From Sphingopyxis terrae subsp. terrae NBRC 15098 (GTDB lineage: Bacteria > Pseudomonadota > Alphaproteobacteria > Sphingomonadales > Sphingomonadaceae), in contig NZ_CP013342.1 of assembly GCF_001610975.1 (NCBI RefSeq), forward strand, positions 3,481,001-3,545,000: a DNA stretch of 64,000 nt. The letters are read 5' to 3'. The notes below the pieces were generated by a model that saw only the letters and a list, made by a program, of their open reading frames with translations, was not told where the DNA came from and did no database searches. Of the stretch, positions 9,146 through 19,121 are shown one piece after another. Made by a program: the position numbers and the translations under genes. Positions within the stretch are counted from its first letter, which is position 1; each line of letters begins with the position of its first letter.

Positions 9146-10651
9146 CTAGTCCCCCAGCGCCGCCTGCATCAGCGCTTCGGTGGCCGGATCGAATTGCACC
9201 GTTCCTCCGGCAAGGCCCTTCGCCATTTCCTTGCCTAGCTCGACCCCGAACTGATCGAAGGGATTGATGCCGAGCAGCACGGCGTTGGCGAAAACGCGAT
9301 GTTCGTAGAAGGCGATCAGCGCACCCAGACTATGCGGCGTCACCTGTTCGAGCAGGATCGTCGTCGATGGACGGTTGCCGGGATAGGCGCGCGCGCCGTC
9401 CTCGCTCGCACGGCCGGTCATCAACGCCGCGCCCTGCGCGATGCAGTTCGCGACCAGCGTCTCGTGGTGGGCATCGTCAAGGATATGATCGGGCTCGCGC
9501 GCGACGACGAATTCAACCGGGGTCAGATGCGTGCCCTGATGCAGAAGTTGGAACACCGCGTGCTGGGCGTCGGTGCCGACGCCGCCCCAGGTGATCGGCG
9601 CGCTCTGCTGCGCGAGCGGCGCGCCGTCGAGCGTCACGCGCTTGCCGTTCGATTCCATTTCGAGCTGTTGCAGATAGGCGGGCAACAGCCGCAACCGTTC
9701 GTCATAGGCAAAAACTGCGCGGGTCTGACAGCCCAGCCGGTTGGCGTAAATCTGGTCGGCGAAAGCGGCGAGCAGGCAGATATTGTCGGCGCCGTCGGCG
9801 AGCCGGAAATGGCGGTCCATCTCCGCCGCGCCTTCGAGCATGTCCTGAAAAGCGTCCCAGCCGAGCGCCAGCGCCGCCGGAAAGCCGATCGACGACCATA
9901 GCGAATAGCGCCCGCCGACGGTTTCGCTGAACGGCAGAATGCGCGTTTCGTCGATACCCCATTCGACCGCGCGTTCGGGATTGGCGGTCAGCGCAATAAA
10001 ACGGCCGACCGGATCATCGACGCCCGCTTCCTCCAGCCATTGCAGCGCCGAGGCCGCGTTGAGCAGCGTCTCGGTCGTCGTGAAGGTCTTCGACGCGACC
10101 GCGACGAGCGTATAGGCTGGATCGAATTTGGCGAAGACTTCGGCGAGCGCGGCCCCATCGACATTCGAGACGATGGCGACGTCGTAGCGCGAGCCATGCC
10201 GCCCCAGCGCATCGATCAACAGGTGGGGGCCAAGCGCCGACCCGCCGATGCCGATGTGGAGCAAATGGCGGATTTCGCCGAACGCATCGGCCTCGATCGC
10301 GTCGATCAGCATCCGCATCCGCTGATGCAATGCCTGCGCGACATGGACGGACTCGGGCGCCCCTTCGCCGCGCTCGGCGCTGTGCTCTGCAGCACGGTCT
10401 TCGGTCGGGTTGGCGATGCCGCCCGCGAAAAGCGTCTTGCGGCGGCCGGCAAAATCCTGCGCTTCGGCAAGCGTCGAAAGGATCGCCAGCGCCTCGCCAT
10501 CGAGATGCGTCTTTGCGAAGTCGAAGCGAATGTCAGCGACGTTGCGAACGAGCATCTGAAGCCGCGCCTCCGGATCGGCGGCGATCAGGTCGGCGATTGT
10601 TTGCGGTTGCCACGCGGAGAGCGCCTGCCACGCATCGGAGGAGGTGGTCAT
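9146..10651 (-). CDS. pgi: Glucose-6-phosphate isomerase
   Basis: A 501-residue isomerase interconverting glucose-6-phosphate and fructose-6-phosphate. Two sugar-isomerase (SIS) halves are present, with the signature blocks around VGGRYSLWSSIGFPAAL and the C-terminal FDQFGVELGKEMAKGL, whose Lys contributes to the active site. The frame is open further upstream (to 10726), but the ATG at 10649-10651 is preceded by a short purine-rich stretch and gives the family N-terminus. The upstream gap to lepB holds an inverted repeat. Sphingomonads use this enzyme mainly in gluconeogenesis and in feeding the Entner-Doudoroff route. Confidence 0.95.
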   Translation of the reverse strand: MTTSSDAWQALSAWQPQTIADLIAADPEARLQMLVRNVADIRFDFAKTHLDGEALAILSTLAEAQDFAGRRKTLFAGGIANPTEDRAAEHSAERGEGAPESVHVAQALHQRMRMLIDAIEADAFGEIRHLLHIGIGGSALGPHLLIDALGRHGSRYDVAIVSNVDGAALAEVFAKFDPAYTLVAVASKTFTTTETLLNAASALQWLEEAGVDDPVGRFIALTANPERAVEWGIDETRILPFSETVGGRYSLWSSIGFPAALALGWDAFQDMLEGAAEMDRHFRLADGADNICLLAAFADQIYANRLGCQTRAVFAYDERLRLLPAYLQQLEMESNGKRVTLDGAPLAQQSAPITWGGVGTDAQHAVFQLLHQGTHLTPVEFVVAREPDHILDDAHHETLVANCIAQGAALMTGRASEDGARAYPGNRPSTTILLEQVTPHSLGALIAFYEHRVFANAVLLGINPFDQFGVELGKEMAKGLAGGTVQFDPATEALMQAALGD

Positions 10652-10674
10652 CGAAAACGTCCTTCTAAGGTCCC

Positions 10675-10750
10675 TTCGTGTCGAGCAAAGTCGAGACACC
10701 CCAAGGCGCGAACGACCGATGGGCATCTCGACTTCGCTCGATGCGAACGG
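10675..10750. repeat. Intergenic inverted repeat (TCTCGACTTCGCTCGA family)
   Basis: The arms TTCGTGTCGAGCAAAGTCGA (10675-10694) and TCTCGACTTCGCTCGATGCG (10726-10745) are imperfect reverse complements. They fill most of the divergent gap between pgi and lepB. This is a third sequence family of REP-like element in the window. Confidence 0.65.
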
Positions 10751-10846
10751 GGATGGAGATGTTCGTCAGTTTCATAGGCGCGCCACCGCTCGCGCGCCAG
10801 CGTCATCCGCCGATATTTACTTGACGCGCAGACCTATTCACCGTCA

Positions 10847-11734
10847 ATGCGCCCCATGACCGACGCCAGCATCCCCGCCGAAAATCCCGCCCCCGCGACG
10901 CCCGAACCCGCGCCCGTATCCGCCAAGGAAGAGGCGGTCGACACGATCCGCTTTCTCGCGCTGCTCGCGATCGCGGTGCTGATCTTTCGAAGCTTCTTTC
11001 TCTCGCCCTTCAACATTCCGTCGGAATCGATGCAGCCGCGCCTGCTGATCGGCGACTATCTGCTCGTGAACAAGATGGCTTACGGCTATTCGAAATACAG
11101 CCTGCCGTTCAGCGTGCCGCTGATCCCCGGCCGTATTTTCGCGCGTACGCCCGATCGCGGCGACGTTGTCGTGTTCAAGGCGCCGCCGGTCAACGACAAC
11201 GACTATATCAAGCGCGTGATCGGCCTGCCCGGCGACACGATCCAGGTGAAGGACGGCATCGTCTGGCTGAACGGCAAGCCGCTGAAGCGCGAACCGATGG
11301 CCGATTTCGTCATTCCGGTGACGCAGAATATGATCGACGCCTCGCGCGCCAACGGCACCCTGCCCTGCTATTCGCCCGAGTTCGAAGAGATCGGCGCGAA
11401 CGGCCAGCGTCAGTGCCGCTACAAGCGCTTCAAGGAAACGCTGCCCAGCGGCAAGAGCTACGCCATCCTCGATATCACCTCGATCCCCGAGGATAATACA
11501 GCGCCCGTGACCGTGCCTGCCGGCCATCTGTTCCTGATGGGGGATAATCGCGACCGCAGCGCCGACAGCCGCTTCCCCGCCGTCGAAGGTCAGGGCATTG
11601 GCCTGGTGCCCGAGGAAAATCTGGTCGGCCATGCGCTGGTGACGATGTTCTCGACCGACGGGTCGGCAAGCTGGCTCAACCCGATCAGCTGGTTCACCGC
11701 CGCCCGCTGGAGCCGCGCCGGGGAAGGCTTTTGA
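10847..11734 (+). CDS. lepB: Signal peptidase I
   Basis: A 295-residue inner-membrane serine protease that removes signal peptides from exported preproteins. A Pro/Ala-rich N-terminal tail is followed by one transmembrane helix (about residues 34-52). The catalytic Ser61 is in NIPSESMQP and the general-base Lys122 in [14 protein letters not shown], with the late box [17 protein letters not shown]. An alternative ATG at 10856 would remove three residues; neither has a strong ribosome site, though TTGACG at 10821 could be a -35 element. The stop overlaps the rnc start (TTGA), beginning the lepB-rnc-era operon. Confidence 0.96.
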   Translation: MRPMTDASIPAENPAPATPEPAPVSAKEEAVDTIRFLALLAIAVLIFRSFFLSPFNIPSESMQPRLLIGDYLLVNKMAYGYSKYSLPFSVPLIPGRIFARTPDRGDVVVFKAPPVNDNDYIKRVIGLPGDTIQVKDGIVWLNGKPLKREPMADFVIPVTQNMIDASRANGTLPCYSPEFEEIGANGQRQCRYKRFKETLPSGKSYAILDITSIPEDNTAPVTVPAGHLFLMGDNRDRSADSRFPAVEGQGIGLVPEENLVGHALVTMFSTDGSASWLNPISWFTAARWSRAGEGF

Positions 11735-12414
11735 ACGAAGGCGTATCCGCGGAAACGCTTGCCGCCATTACCGGCGCAACGCCCCGCGACCTTGGCCTCT
11801 ACCGCGAGGCGCTGACCCACGGCAGCAGCGGTGCGGGTGATTATCAGCGGCTGGAATTTCTGGGCGACCGCGTGCTCGGCCTCGTCATTGCTTCCGAATT
11901 GTTCGCCCGCTTTCCGAAGGCGGCGGAGGGCGAATTGTCATCGCGGCTGCACGCGCTTGCGTCGGGCGAAACCTGCGCGCGGATCGCGCAGGCGCTCGAC
12001 CTTACCGCGCATGTCCGCTTCGGCGCGCAGGCGATCGGCGATGGCGGGCGGCATAGCGACAATATCGCCGCCGACGTGCTCGAAGCGCTGATCGGCGCGC
12101 TGTGGCTCGACCTTGGCCAGGACGCCGCGCGGGCATTCATCGTCCGCAATTGGGGCAGCATGATCGAAGGCCAGGTCGCCGCGCCCAAACATCCCAAGGC
12201 GGCGCTTCAGGAATGGGCGCTCGCGCGCAAGCGCAAGCCCCCCGAATATCGCCTCGTCCGCCGCGACGGCCCCGACCACGCCCCGCGCTTCCGCGTCGCC
12301 GTCGCGATCGGCAAGCTCGCCGAGGCCGAAGGCGACGGCCCGTCCAAGCAGGCTGCCGAGAAGGCGGCCGCCACCGCCCTGCTCGAAATCTTGACCCAGG
12401 AAGACGTGAAATGA
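11731..12414 (+). CDS. rnc: Ribonuclease III
   Basis: A 227-residue double-strand-specific endoribonuclease for rRNA precursor and mRNA processing. The RNase III signature is [11 protein letters not shown] (Glu42, Asp46), and the second metal site is in [10 protein letters not shown] (Asp115, Glu118). The double-stranded-RNA-binding domain occupies about 155-225. The start is a TTG whose bases overlap the lepB stop (TTGA, 11731-11734), and the gene's own TGA overlaps the era ATG. All three genes are therefore translationally linked. Confidence 0.96.
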   Translation: MNEGVSAETLAAITGATPRDLGLYREALTHGSSGAGDYQRLEFLGDRVLGLVIASELFARFPKAAEGELSSRLHALASGETCARIAQALDLTAHVRFGAQAIGDGGRHSDNIAADVLEALIGALWLDLGQDAARAFIVRNWGSMIEGQVAAPKHPKAALQEWALARKRKPPEYRLVRRDGPDHAPRFRVAVAIGKLAEAEGDGPSKQAAEKAAATALLEILTQEDVK

Positions 12415-13304
12415 CCCAGCGCTGCGGTTTCGTGGCGGTTGTCGGCGCCCCGAACGCCGGCAAATCGACCCTCGTCAACGCCCTTGTCGGCCAGAAGGTC
12501 GCCATCGTCAGCCCCAAGGCGCAGACGACGCGCACCCGCCTGATGGGCGTCGCGATGGACGGCGACACGCAGATCATCCTGATCGACACGCCGGGCATCT
12601 TCGCGCCCACCCGCCGGCTCGACCGCGCGATGGTCGCCGCGGCGTGGGGCAGCCTCGAGGAAGCCGAGGCCATCCTTGTCATGGTTGACGCCGCGGCCAA
12701 GCTGACGGGCCGCGTCGAACGCGTGCTGGAAGGAGTCGCGAACCGGCCCGAGAAGAAATATCTGGTGCTGAACAAGGTCGACCTGACCAAGAAGGACAAG
12801 CTGCTCACCATCGCGACCGAGCTCAACGCCCGGCTCGCCTTCGACGAAACCTTCTTCATCGCGGCGAGCAGCGGCGACGGCGTGCCCGAGCTCAAGGCGC
12901 ATCTCGCCGCGCTGATGCCCGAGGGGCCGTGGCATTTCCCCGAGGACGAGGTCAGCGACGCGCCCGAACGGATGCTCGCGGCCGAGATCACGCGCGAGCA
13001 GCTCTATCGCCAGCTCCATGAGGAATTGCCCTATCAGTCGACGGTCGAGACCGAATTGTTCAAGACCCGCCCCGACGGCAGCGCCGAAATCCACCAGCAG
13101 ATTTTTGTCGCGCGCGACAACCAGCGCGCCATCGTGCTTGGCAAGGGCGGCTCCCGAATCAAGGAAATTGGCGCAAAGGCCCGCGCCGAACTTGCCGAAC
13201 TGATGGGCCGCAAGGTCCACCTTTTCCTGCACGTGAAGGTCAAGGAAAATTGGGACGAAGACCGCGGCGTCTATCGCGACATGGGCCTCGACTGGGTCGA
13301 TTGA
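12411..13304 (+). CDS. era: GTPase Era
   Basis: A 297-residue GTPase that binds the 3' end of 16S rRNA during 30S maturation. The P-loop GAPNAGKS is at residues 12-19, G3 is DTPG at about 59-62, and G4 is NKVD. The C-terminal KH domain includes the [14 protein letters not shown]-binding loop. I start at the ATG at 12411 that overlaps the rnc stop (ATGA); a much longer in-frame opening upstream is out of context. The order lepB-rnc-era is the usual alphaproteobacterial one. Confidence 0.97.
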   Translation: MTQRCGFVAVVGAPNAGKSTLVNALVGQKVAIVSPKAQTTRTRLMGVAMDGDTQIILIDTPGIFAPTRRLDRAMVAAAWGSLEEAEAILVMVDAAAKLTGRVERVLEGVANRPEKKYLVLNKVDLTKKDKLLTIATELNARLAFDETFFIAASSGDGVPELKAHLAALMPEGPWHFPEDEVSDAPERMLAAEITREQLYRQLHEELPYQSTVETELFKTRPDGSAEIHQQIFVARDNQRAIVLGKGGSRIKEIGAKARAELAELMGRKVHLFLHVKVKENWDEDRGVYRDMGLDWVD

Positions 13305-13312
13305 ACGGCGAA

Positions 13313-13654
13313 ATGGCGCACGATCCCTTCAACACCCCCGGCGACCGGTTCCGAGCGGTCTTCCGCTATTGGCAGGCCTATCTGCTCATCGCCGTGCTGA
13401 TCGCGCTCGTCATCGAGCGCGATCGTTTCGCGAGCAGCGGCAAGGATCATCTGGTCGCCGGCGAAGTCATGCGGATTGAAACGCCGCCCGGAAAGCCGGA
13501 GCAGGCCGTCGTGCGCGTCAACAGCCTGCAGCAGGCGACCGTCGCGCTTCCCGCCAACGCGCATTGCCATAGCGGATCGAAAATCCGCCTCGTTCGTCAC
13601 GACGACGTCGCCCAGCACGACTTCCGCGCCGCCGACCCGCCCTGCGCGGGATAG
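13313..13654 (+). CDS. Hypothetical single-pass membrane protein downstream of era
   Basis: A 113-residue protein with one hydrophobic helix, YWQAYLLIAVLIALVIE (about residues 16-32), and a C-terminal domain of about 75 residues with two cysteines (AHCHSGS and PPCAG). I do not recognise the family. The periplasmic domain looks small and beta-rich. The ATG at 13313 lies 9 bp after the era stop; a TTG at 13301 overlapping the era TGA is an alternative start, matching the style of this operon. It is convergent with topA 33 bp away. Confidence 0.7.
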   Translation: MAHDPFNTPGDRFRAVFRYWQAYLLIAVLIALVIERDRFASSGKDHLVAGEVMRIETPPGKPEQAVVRVNSLQQATVALPANAHCHSGSKIRLVRHDDVAQHDFRAADPPCAG

Positions 13655-13687
13655 GCGATGGAGCTTGGGCCGGTCGCCCAAGCAACA

Positions 13688-16246
13688 TCACGCGTCCTTC
13701 GCGGCCTTCTTCTTTGCCGGCGCCTTCTTTGCGGCCGGCTTTTTGGCCGCAGCCTTCTTCGCGGGCGTCTTCTTCTTGCCCTTCGCCGGTCCTTTCGCGG
13801 CGCGGGCGTCGATCAGGGCGACAGCTTCCTCGACAGTCAGCGCGTCGGGCTCGACCGTCTTGGGCAGCGTGGCGTTGGTCGTGCCGTCGGTCACATAAGG
13901 CCCGAAACGTCCGGCCATCAGCTTCATTTCGCCGCCGCTCGTCGGGTGCGGGCCGAAAGTCTTCAATGGCTCGGCCTTGGCGCGCGTGCCGCGGCCGCCG
14001 CCATTCGCCGCATCGGCGATACGCGCCACCGCCGCGTTCATGCCGATGTCGAAGATTTCGGCGGTGCCGGTCAGCTTCGCATATTTGCCGTCATGGAGCA
14101 GATAGGGACCATAGCGCCCCAGTCCCGCGACGATCGGCTTGCCACTTTCGGGATGCGTCCCGACGTCGCGCGGCAGGCTCAGGAGCCGCAGCGCATAGTC
14201 CAGATCGAAATCCTCGGCCGGAATGTCCTTCGGGATCGACGAGCGCTTCGCCTCCTTGCCATCGCCGAGCTGGATATAAGGTCCGAACCGGCCGCTGCGC
14301 TTCGTCACCTCGAGCCCGCTTTCGGGATCGGTACCCAGCGTTTCGGGGCCGCTGTCGGCGCCGTCGCTGCCGCCCGGCTGCGCGAATTTTCGCGTGAATT
14401 TGCACTCAGGATAGTTACTGCACGCGATGAACGGACCGAAGCGCCCGCCGCGCAGCGCGAGCCGCCCGGTGCCACAATTCGGGCAGACGCGCGGATCGCT
14501 GCCGTCGCCCTTGTCGGGGAAGAGATAGGGGCCGAGAAACTCGTCGAGCGCCGCGGTAATTTCCGACGGCTTCTGCTCCATCACCTCGCCGGTGCGCGGC
14601 TTGAAGTCGCGCCAGAAGCGTTCGAGTACCGCCTGCCACTGGGCGCGGCCGCCCGACACGTCGTCGAGCTCTTCTTCGAGGCCCGCGGTGAAATCATATT
14701 CGACATAGCGGCCGAAGAAGCGTTCGAGGAAAGCGGTGAGCAATCGCCCGCTCTCTTCCGGCAGGAAGCGGTTCTTTTCGACGCGCACATAGGCGCGGTC
14801 CTTGAGCACCTGAAGGATCGAGGCATAGGTCGACGGGCGCCCGATGCCGAGTTCCTCCATCTTCTTGACCAGGCTCGCTTCCGAATAGCGCGGCGGCGGC
14901 TGCGTCTCGTGGGCTTCGACCTCGACGCCGGTCTTGGCGGGTGCATCGCCCTTTGCCATCGCGGGAAGCAAGCGCGCATCCTCATCGTCGGCGCTGTCGT
15001 CGCGGCTTTCGTCATAGAGCGCCAGGAAGCCGGGGAATTTCACAACCTGACCTGTCGCGCGGAGCATTGTCTTGCCGGTGCCGTCGCTCAGATCGATGCT
15101 CGTGCGTTCGAGCCGCGCCGAGGCCATCTGGCTCGCCAGCGCACGCTTCCAGATCAGATCGTAGAGGCGCGCATGATCGCCGCCGCCGACCTTGTCCTTG
15201 CCAAAATCGGTCGGACGGATCGCCTCGTGCGCTTCCTGCGCGTTCTTCGCCTTGGTCTGATACTGGCGCGGCTGATCGGGAACATAGCCCCCGTCGTAGC
15301 GGTCAGCAATCGCCCGCCGCGCGGCGCTTATCGCGCTGCCGTCCATCTGAACGCCGTCGGTACGCATGTAGGTGATCGCGCCGTCCTCGTAGAGATCCTG
15401 CGCAACCCGCATCGTGTGGCTGGCCGAGAAACCGAGCTTGCGCGCGGCTTCCTGTTGCAGGGTCGAGGTCGTGAAGGGCGGCGGCGGATTGCGCGTCAGC
15501 GGCTTGGTTTCGACGCTGTCGACGGTGAAATGACCCGCCTTCACATCGGCTTCGGCGGCGCGCGCATCGGCCTCGTTGGTGATCGTCAAGCGCTCGATCT
15601 TGTCGCCGCGCCAGCGCGCCAGCCGCGCCTTGAACGGCGTGCCGCCCATTTCGAACTGGCCGGTGATCGACCAATATTGCTGCGCAACAAAGGCTTCGAT
15701 TTCGCGTTCGCGTTCGACGACGAGGCGCAGCGCCACCGACTGGACGCGGCCCGCCGATTTGGCGCCGGGCAGCTTGCGCCACAGCACCGGCGAGAGGGTG
15801 AAACCGACGAGATAATCGAGCGCGCGGCGCGCGCGGTACGCGTCGATCAGATCGTCGTCGAGACCGCGCGGATGCGCCATCGCATCGGTCACCGCCTGCT
15901 TGGTGATCGCGTTGAAGGTCACGCGGTCAACCTTTTGCGGCAGCGCCTTTTTCTGGCGCAGCAATTCCTGCACGTGCCAGCTGATCGCCTCGCCCTCGCG
16001 ATCGGGGTCGGTCGCGAGAATCAGACGGTCGGCCTGCTTCGCGGCATCCTGAATATCCTTCAGCCGCTTCGCCTTGTCCGGATAGAGCTGCCACTCCATC
16101 GAAAAACCGTCATCCGGATCGACAGAGCCGTCCTTGGGCGGCAGGTCGCGGACGTGGCCATAGCTGGCCAGCACCTTGAAATCACGGCCGAGATATTTCT
16201 CGATCGTCTTCGCCTTGGCGGGCGATTCCACAATCACCAATTGCAT
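13688..16246 (-). CDS. topA: DNA topoisomerase I
   Basis: An 852-residue type IA topoisomerase relaxing negative supercoils. The Toprim domain begins at once (MQLVIVESPAKAKTIEKYLG). The catalytic Tyr lies in ITYMRTDG, and C-terminal zinc-ribbon modules include CPNCGTGRLALRG and the paired cysteines of ACSNYPEC. Repeated GRFGP(Y/F) topoisomerase-C modules follow, and the last 30 residues are a Lys/Ala/Pro-rich tail, common in sphingomonads and likely to aid DNA binding. I start at 16246, where the family begins, although the frame stays open to 16318. In related genomes topA usually follows plsY-dprA; here two extra genes intervene. Confidence 0.96.
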   Translation of the reverse strand: MQLVIVESPAKAKTIEKYLGRDFKVLASYGHVRDLPPKDGSVDPDDGFSMEWQLYPDKAKRLKDIQDAAKQADRLILATDPDREGEAISWHVQELLRQKKALPQKVDRVTFNAITKQAVTDAMAHPRGLDDDLIDAYRARRALDYLVGFTLSPVLWRKLPGAKSAGRVQSVALRLVVEREREIEAFVAQQYWSITGQFEMGGTPFKARLARWRGDKIERLTITNEADARAAEADVKAGHFTVDSVETKPLTRNPPPPFTTSTLQQEAARKLGFSASHTMRVAQDLYEDGAITYMRTDGVQMDGSAISAARRAIADRYDGGYVPDQPRQYQTKAKNAQEAHEAIRPTDFGKDKVGGGDHARLYDLIWKRALASQMASARLERTSIDLSDGTGKTMLRATGQVVKFPGFLALYDESRDDSADDEDARLLPAMAKGDAPAKTGVEVEAHETQPPPRYSEASLVKKMEELGIGRPSTYASILQVLKDRAYVRVEKNRFLPEESGRLLTAFLERFFGRYVEYDFTAGLEEELDDVSGGRAQWQAVLERFWRDFKPRTGEVMEQKPSEITAALDEFLGPYLFPDKGDGSDPRVCPNCGTGRLALRGGRFGPFIACSNYPECKFTRKFAQPGGSDGADSGPETLGTDPESGLEVTKRSGRFGPYIQLGDGKEAKRSSIPKDIPAEDFDLDYALRLLSLPRDVGTHPESGKPIVAGLGRYGPYLLHDGKYAKLTGTAEIFDIGMNAAVARIADAANGGGRGTRAKAEPLKTFGPHPTSGGEMKLMAGRFGPYVTDGTTNATLPKTVEPDALTVEEAVALIDARAAKGPAKGKKKTPAKKAAAKKPAAKKAPAKKKAAKDA

Positions 16247-16348
16247 CGAAAATTCGTTTCCCCGAAAACTCTTACGTACGTACGCGCGAGGGTGGCGGGC
16301 GCCGATCCCTTCCGTCAAGAGGGGAAATAGAGCGCCCGCCGTCGGGGA

Positions 16349-17344
16349 TCAACGCAATGCGCCAAGTCTTCCGAGCAGCAATTCGTTTGCCAGGCTCGCT
16401 GCTTTCGCCGCGCCCTCCTCATAATTTCCTGGCTTTGCAGTGAACTGGAATTTACGCGTTTTGCCGAACATCGGCAGGCCGATGTTCGCCGCCGCTGCAA
16501 GGCCGCCTGCAACATTGGCAGCCGATTGCACGGCCTTTTCTGTACCGGTCGACGCATCGCTCTTGTCGATGAACTCGCCTTCGACGCCAATTGGGGCCTT
16601 GACCGTTATGACAGCCTGCTTGCCCGAGGGCGCAATAAGCGTCATTCGCGAATAATCCGCGCTGACAGACAGGCCGCTGTTTACATTGACCCCGCCGCCG
16701 AAGCTGAAAAAGCCCGGGCGCTTCTGATCCGAAAAGTCGATAAGATAGACGACATCAATCACGCCAACACCTGTTTGCCTGGCATAGTTTGACAGGGCCA
16801 TATTCGCCTGCCCTGCCGACATATTGATCCCCATGCTGCTCATTCCGGAACCCGTAAAGTCCCCCGGGATCATCAACAGCGACGGGAGCGCACTCGGCTT
16901 GTAATAGGTTGCCTTGCCCTTGCTACCCTTCTCGAGCGCAATATTGACATCGAGCGGCGCTTCCAGCGACTTGGTCTTTGCAAGGGCCGCATGATCGAAC
17001 AGGTCGGCGGCGGATTGAACGACATAACCGCGCGCACCCAGCTGCGACACGAAATCGGCATAGGCGGCATCGGTGATGGCCTGCATCATCTCAGGCGTGA
17101 CGCCGACCAGTTCGCTCTTGGCCTTTGTGGTGCCGCCAAAGGCACCCATCAGACCACCCGTCTTCTTGATCTGGTCCGTAGACTCAAAGATGAAGCCGAC
17201 ATTGAAGGCACCGATCGTTACCGTCGTCACGCCCCTTGCATTGGCCGGCCCCGAAATCTTGACGGGTTCCTGATCCTTCGCAGCGACGACGACAGGCTGA
17301 AACAGCATCGCCGCAAGGGCGATGGCCGACAGCAATTTTTTCAT
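16349..17344 (-). CDS. Exported protein of unknown function
   Basis: A 331-residue protein with a clear signal peptide (MKKLLSAIALAAMLFQPVVVAA; cleavage likely after about residue 22). The mature part is rich in Gly, Ala and Ser and alternates short beta-prone segments; two internal stretches (GFFSFGGGVNVNSG and AANVAGGLAAAANIGLPMFG) are glycine-rich. I find no catalytic motif and do not recognise a family. The start at 17344 gives the signal peptide; the frame is open to 17413. It follows the von Willebrand A gene on the same strand after about 120 bp containing a hairpin, and precedes topA. It may be an outer-membrane or periplasmic stress protein. Confidence 0.75.
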   Translation of the reverse strand: MKKLLSAIALAAMLFQPVVVAAKDQEPVKISGPANARGVTTVTIGAFNVGFIFESTDQIKKTGGLMGAFGGTTKAKSELVGVTPEMMQAITDAAYADFVSQLGARGYVVQSAADLFDHAALAKTKSLEAPLDVNIALEKGSKGKATYYKPSALPSLLMIPGDFTGSGMSSMGINMSAGQANMALSNYARQTGVGVIDVVYLIDFSDQKRPGFFSFGGGVNVNSGLSVSADYSRMTLIAPSGKQAVITVKAPIGVEGEFIDKSDASTGTEKAVQSAANVAGGLAAAANIGLPMFGKTRKFQFTAKPGNYEEGAAKAASLANELLLGRLGALR

Positions 17345-17411
17345 GAAAACAAACCTCCGACCTCCCGCGGCCGGAATCGGACCAGCGACGGGAGATTTCC
17401 CGACGCAACCC

Positions 17412-17444
17412 ACACCCCTGCATCGGTCAGATGCAGGAGGGTGT
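17412..17444. repeat. Intergenic hairpin
   Basis: The arms ACACCC-CTGCAT (17412-17423) and ATGCAG-GA-GGGTGT (17431-17444) pair around a 7-base loop with a 2-base bulge. It lies between the von Willebrand A gene and the next exported-protein gene. There is no T-run, so it is at best a weak terminator or a stabilising hairpin. Confidence 0.5.
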
Positions 17445-17464
17445 CAATGGCTGACGTCCAAGCG

Positions 17465-19033
17465 TCAGTTGCTGTCCCATTTGAAGTCGGCAGGCAGTAC
17501 GCATTTGCCGCCGTCATATTGCCCCACGCTGCGGATCACCTCGTCCTTGTCGGGTTCGATGCGGCGGCCACTGATCTGGCTGTCGATCACCCGGCGAACC
17601 AGCGCGTCGAGCCGGGTCACGAGATAGCAGTCGATCGCCGGCGGTGCGTGCGGATTGCCCACGCCGCTGTCGTCGGTCAGGAAGAGGTAGCGCGACTGCG
17701 TTGCTGCGGCCATTGCGCGCATCGCATATTCGGCCTCGTCCGCAACGCCCGAAGCGGCGACCGGGGTGATATGGATCCGCTTGGCGCGAGCCGCTTCGGC
17801 GGCGGCCCAGGTGCGCCCGAACTTGTCGTCGTGCGGCGGCGCATCGGCGACGAGCAGCAGCGATTTGACCGCATCAGGACGCCAGGATTGCCCCACCGCG
17901 CGGATCATCGCCTGATCCATCGCTTCGGGATAGTCGCCGCCGCCGTTCGCGTCCTGCTGCGCCAGCACGCCTTGCGCGCGGCCGATATCGCGGTCGAAGC
18001 CGATAGTGCGCGTCACATAATCATCGCCGAGGTCGCGGTAGAAGACAAAGCCGACACGGATGTCGAGATCGCGGTGCCGCGTCGTGATCGCATTGATGAT
18101 CGAACGCAGTTCGGACTGAAGATAGCGGATCTCGTCGCCCATGCTGCCGGTCGTGTCGATCACCAGCATCAGATCGAGCTTGGTGGCCTTCGCCGCCATC
18201 TGGTTAGCGGTCAGGCCGACAAGCTGGCCGCCCGGCGCATCGGCGACGAGCACCGGACGCGCGTCGGCAATCGTCCGTCCGCCCTGGCGCGCCGACACCG
18301 TAATGCGCTCGCTCAACCGGTCGAGCCCCGGAAAGAAGACTGCGCCGCCGTCGGCCTGCGTCGCCATGGTGATGCTGTTGCCGTCGCTGCACGTCACCAC
18401 GACATCGGCGAAGGGAATGGGCTGCCCGTTGCGGTCGTTCACCTTCACGGTGACCACGCGCATCGTATCGACGCGCGGAAGATCGCGGATCTGCTGGCCC
18501 AGATTGCTGCGACCGACATAGGCCGCGTAAAGTTCCGGATTGAGCAGATCGTCATGCTCGCCGGCGGTCAGGATGCCCGACTGCGGCTGCGGCTGCGGAG
18601 AGGGACGCGGCGGCATCACGGCGCCCGGCGCGCGATCGAAATCGGCCGACGATCCCTTTTCCATGGCGACGGGCTCGGCTGCACCGGCGCTGGCGTCACT
18701 GCGCGAGCCGGTGACGACGACGTCGCTCGCCGGCGGCGATGCCGCTTCGGCAGCCGGCGCCATCATCGGCGGTGGTGGCGGCGCAGGCGGCGGCGGTGGC
18801 GGCGGCGCGGCCATCACCGGTGCCACACTGTCATAGCGTCCACCCTTGCCGCCCGCGGCGGGAACGGGCCGCGGCCGCGTTTCGGGATCGAGCTGCGGCA
18901 GCGGCTCGGCATTGCGGCAAAAGCCGTCATTCCAGCCGGGCGCCGCCGCTTGCGCCGCCATGATCGGCAAGGGCGCCGGGCCGGAGGCCAGCAGCGCCGT
19001 TAATGTCACACCTGTCAGAAACCTGTTCCGCAT
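17465..19033 (-). CDS. Exported von Willebrand factor A domain protein
   Basis: A 522-residue exported protein. After the signal peptide (about residues 1-30) come a proline-rich linker of roughly 20 residues with long Pro runs, then the heptad DVVVTGSR, then a region resembling an Ig-like domain (residues about 185-270). The von Willebrand A domain starts with the metal-binding MIDAS motif DTTGSMGDE and spans to about residue 500. Such domains bind protein ligands through Mg2+; the partner here is unknown. A good ribosome site (GGGGAG, 7 bases upstream) selects the ATG at 19033 over a GTG one codon earlier. The VVVTGSR motif is usually seen near the plug of sphingomonad TonB-dependent receptors. 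Confidence 0.85.
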   Translation of the reverse strand: MRNRFLTGVTLTALLASGPAPLPIMAAQAAAPGWNDGFCRNAEPLPQLDPETRPRPVPAAGGKGGRYDSVAPVMAAPPPPPPPAPPPPPMMAPAAEAASPPASDVVVTGSRSDASAGAAEPVAMEKGSSADFDRAPGAVMPPRPSPQPQPQSGILTAGEHDDLLNPELYAAYVGRSNLGQQIRDLPRVDTMRVVTVKVNDRNGQPIPFADVVVTCSDGNSITMATQADGGAVFFPGLDRLSERITVSARQGGRTIADARPVLVADAPGGQLVGLTANQMAAKATKLDLMLVIDTTGSMGDEIRYLQSELRSIINAITTRHRDLDIRVGFVFYRDLGDDYVTRTIGFDRDIGRAQGVLAQQDANGGGDYPEAMDQAMIRAVGQSWRPDAVKSLLLVADAPPHDDKFGRTWAAAEAARAKRIHITPVAASGVADEAEYAMRAMAAATQSRYLFLTDDSGVGNPHAPPAIDCYLVTRLDALVRRVIDSQISGRRIEPDKDEVIRSVGQYDGGKCVLPADFKWDSN

Positions 19034-19121
19034 CACCCAACTCCCCGCATGTGATACAATATCATCCGCCTGTCGCCGCGCCGCTGAACCGTGGCTGAAC
19101 CGCGCCGAGCCGTTGCGGACC

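Noticed and set aside
13688-16246. Very long open frames on the opposite strand of topA and other core genes
   Set aside because: They are shadows produced by the high GC and codon bias of real genes; they have no ribosome sites, no domains, and unlikely Arg/His-rich composition.
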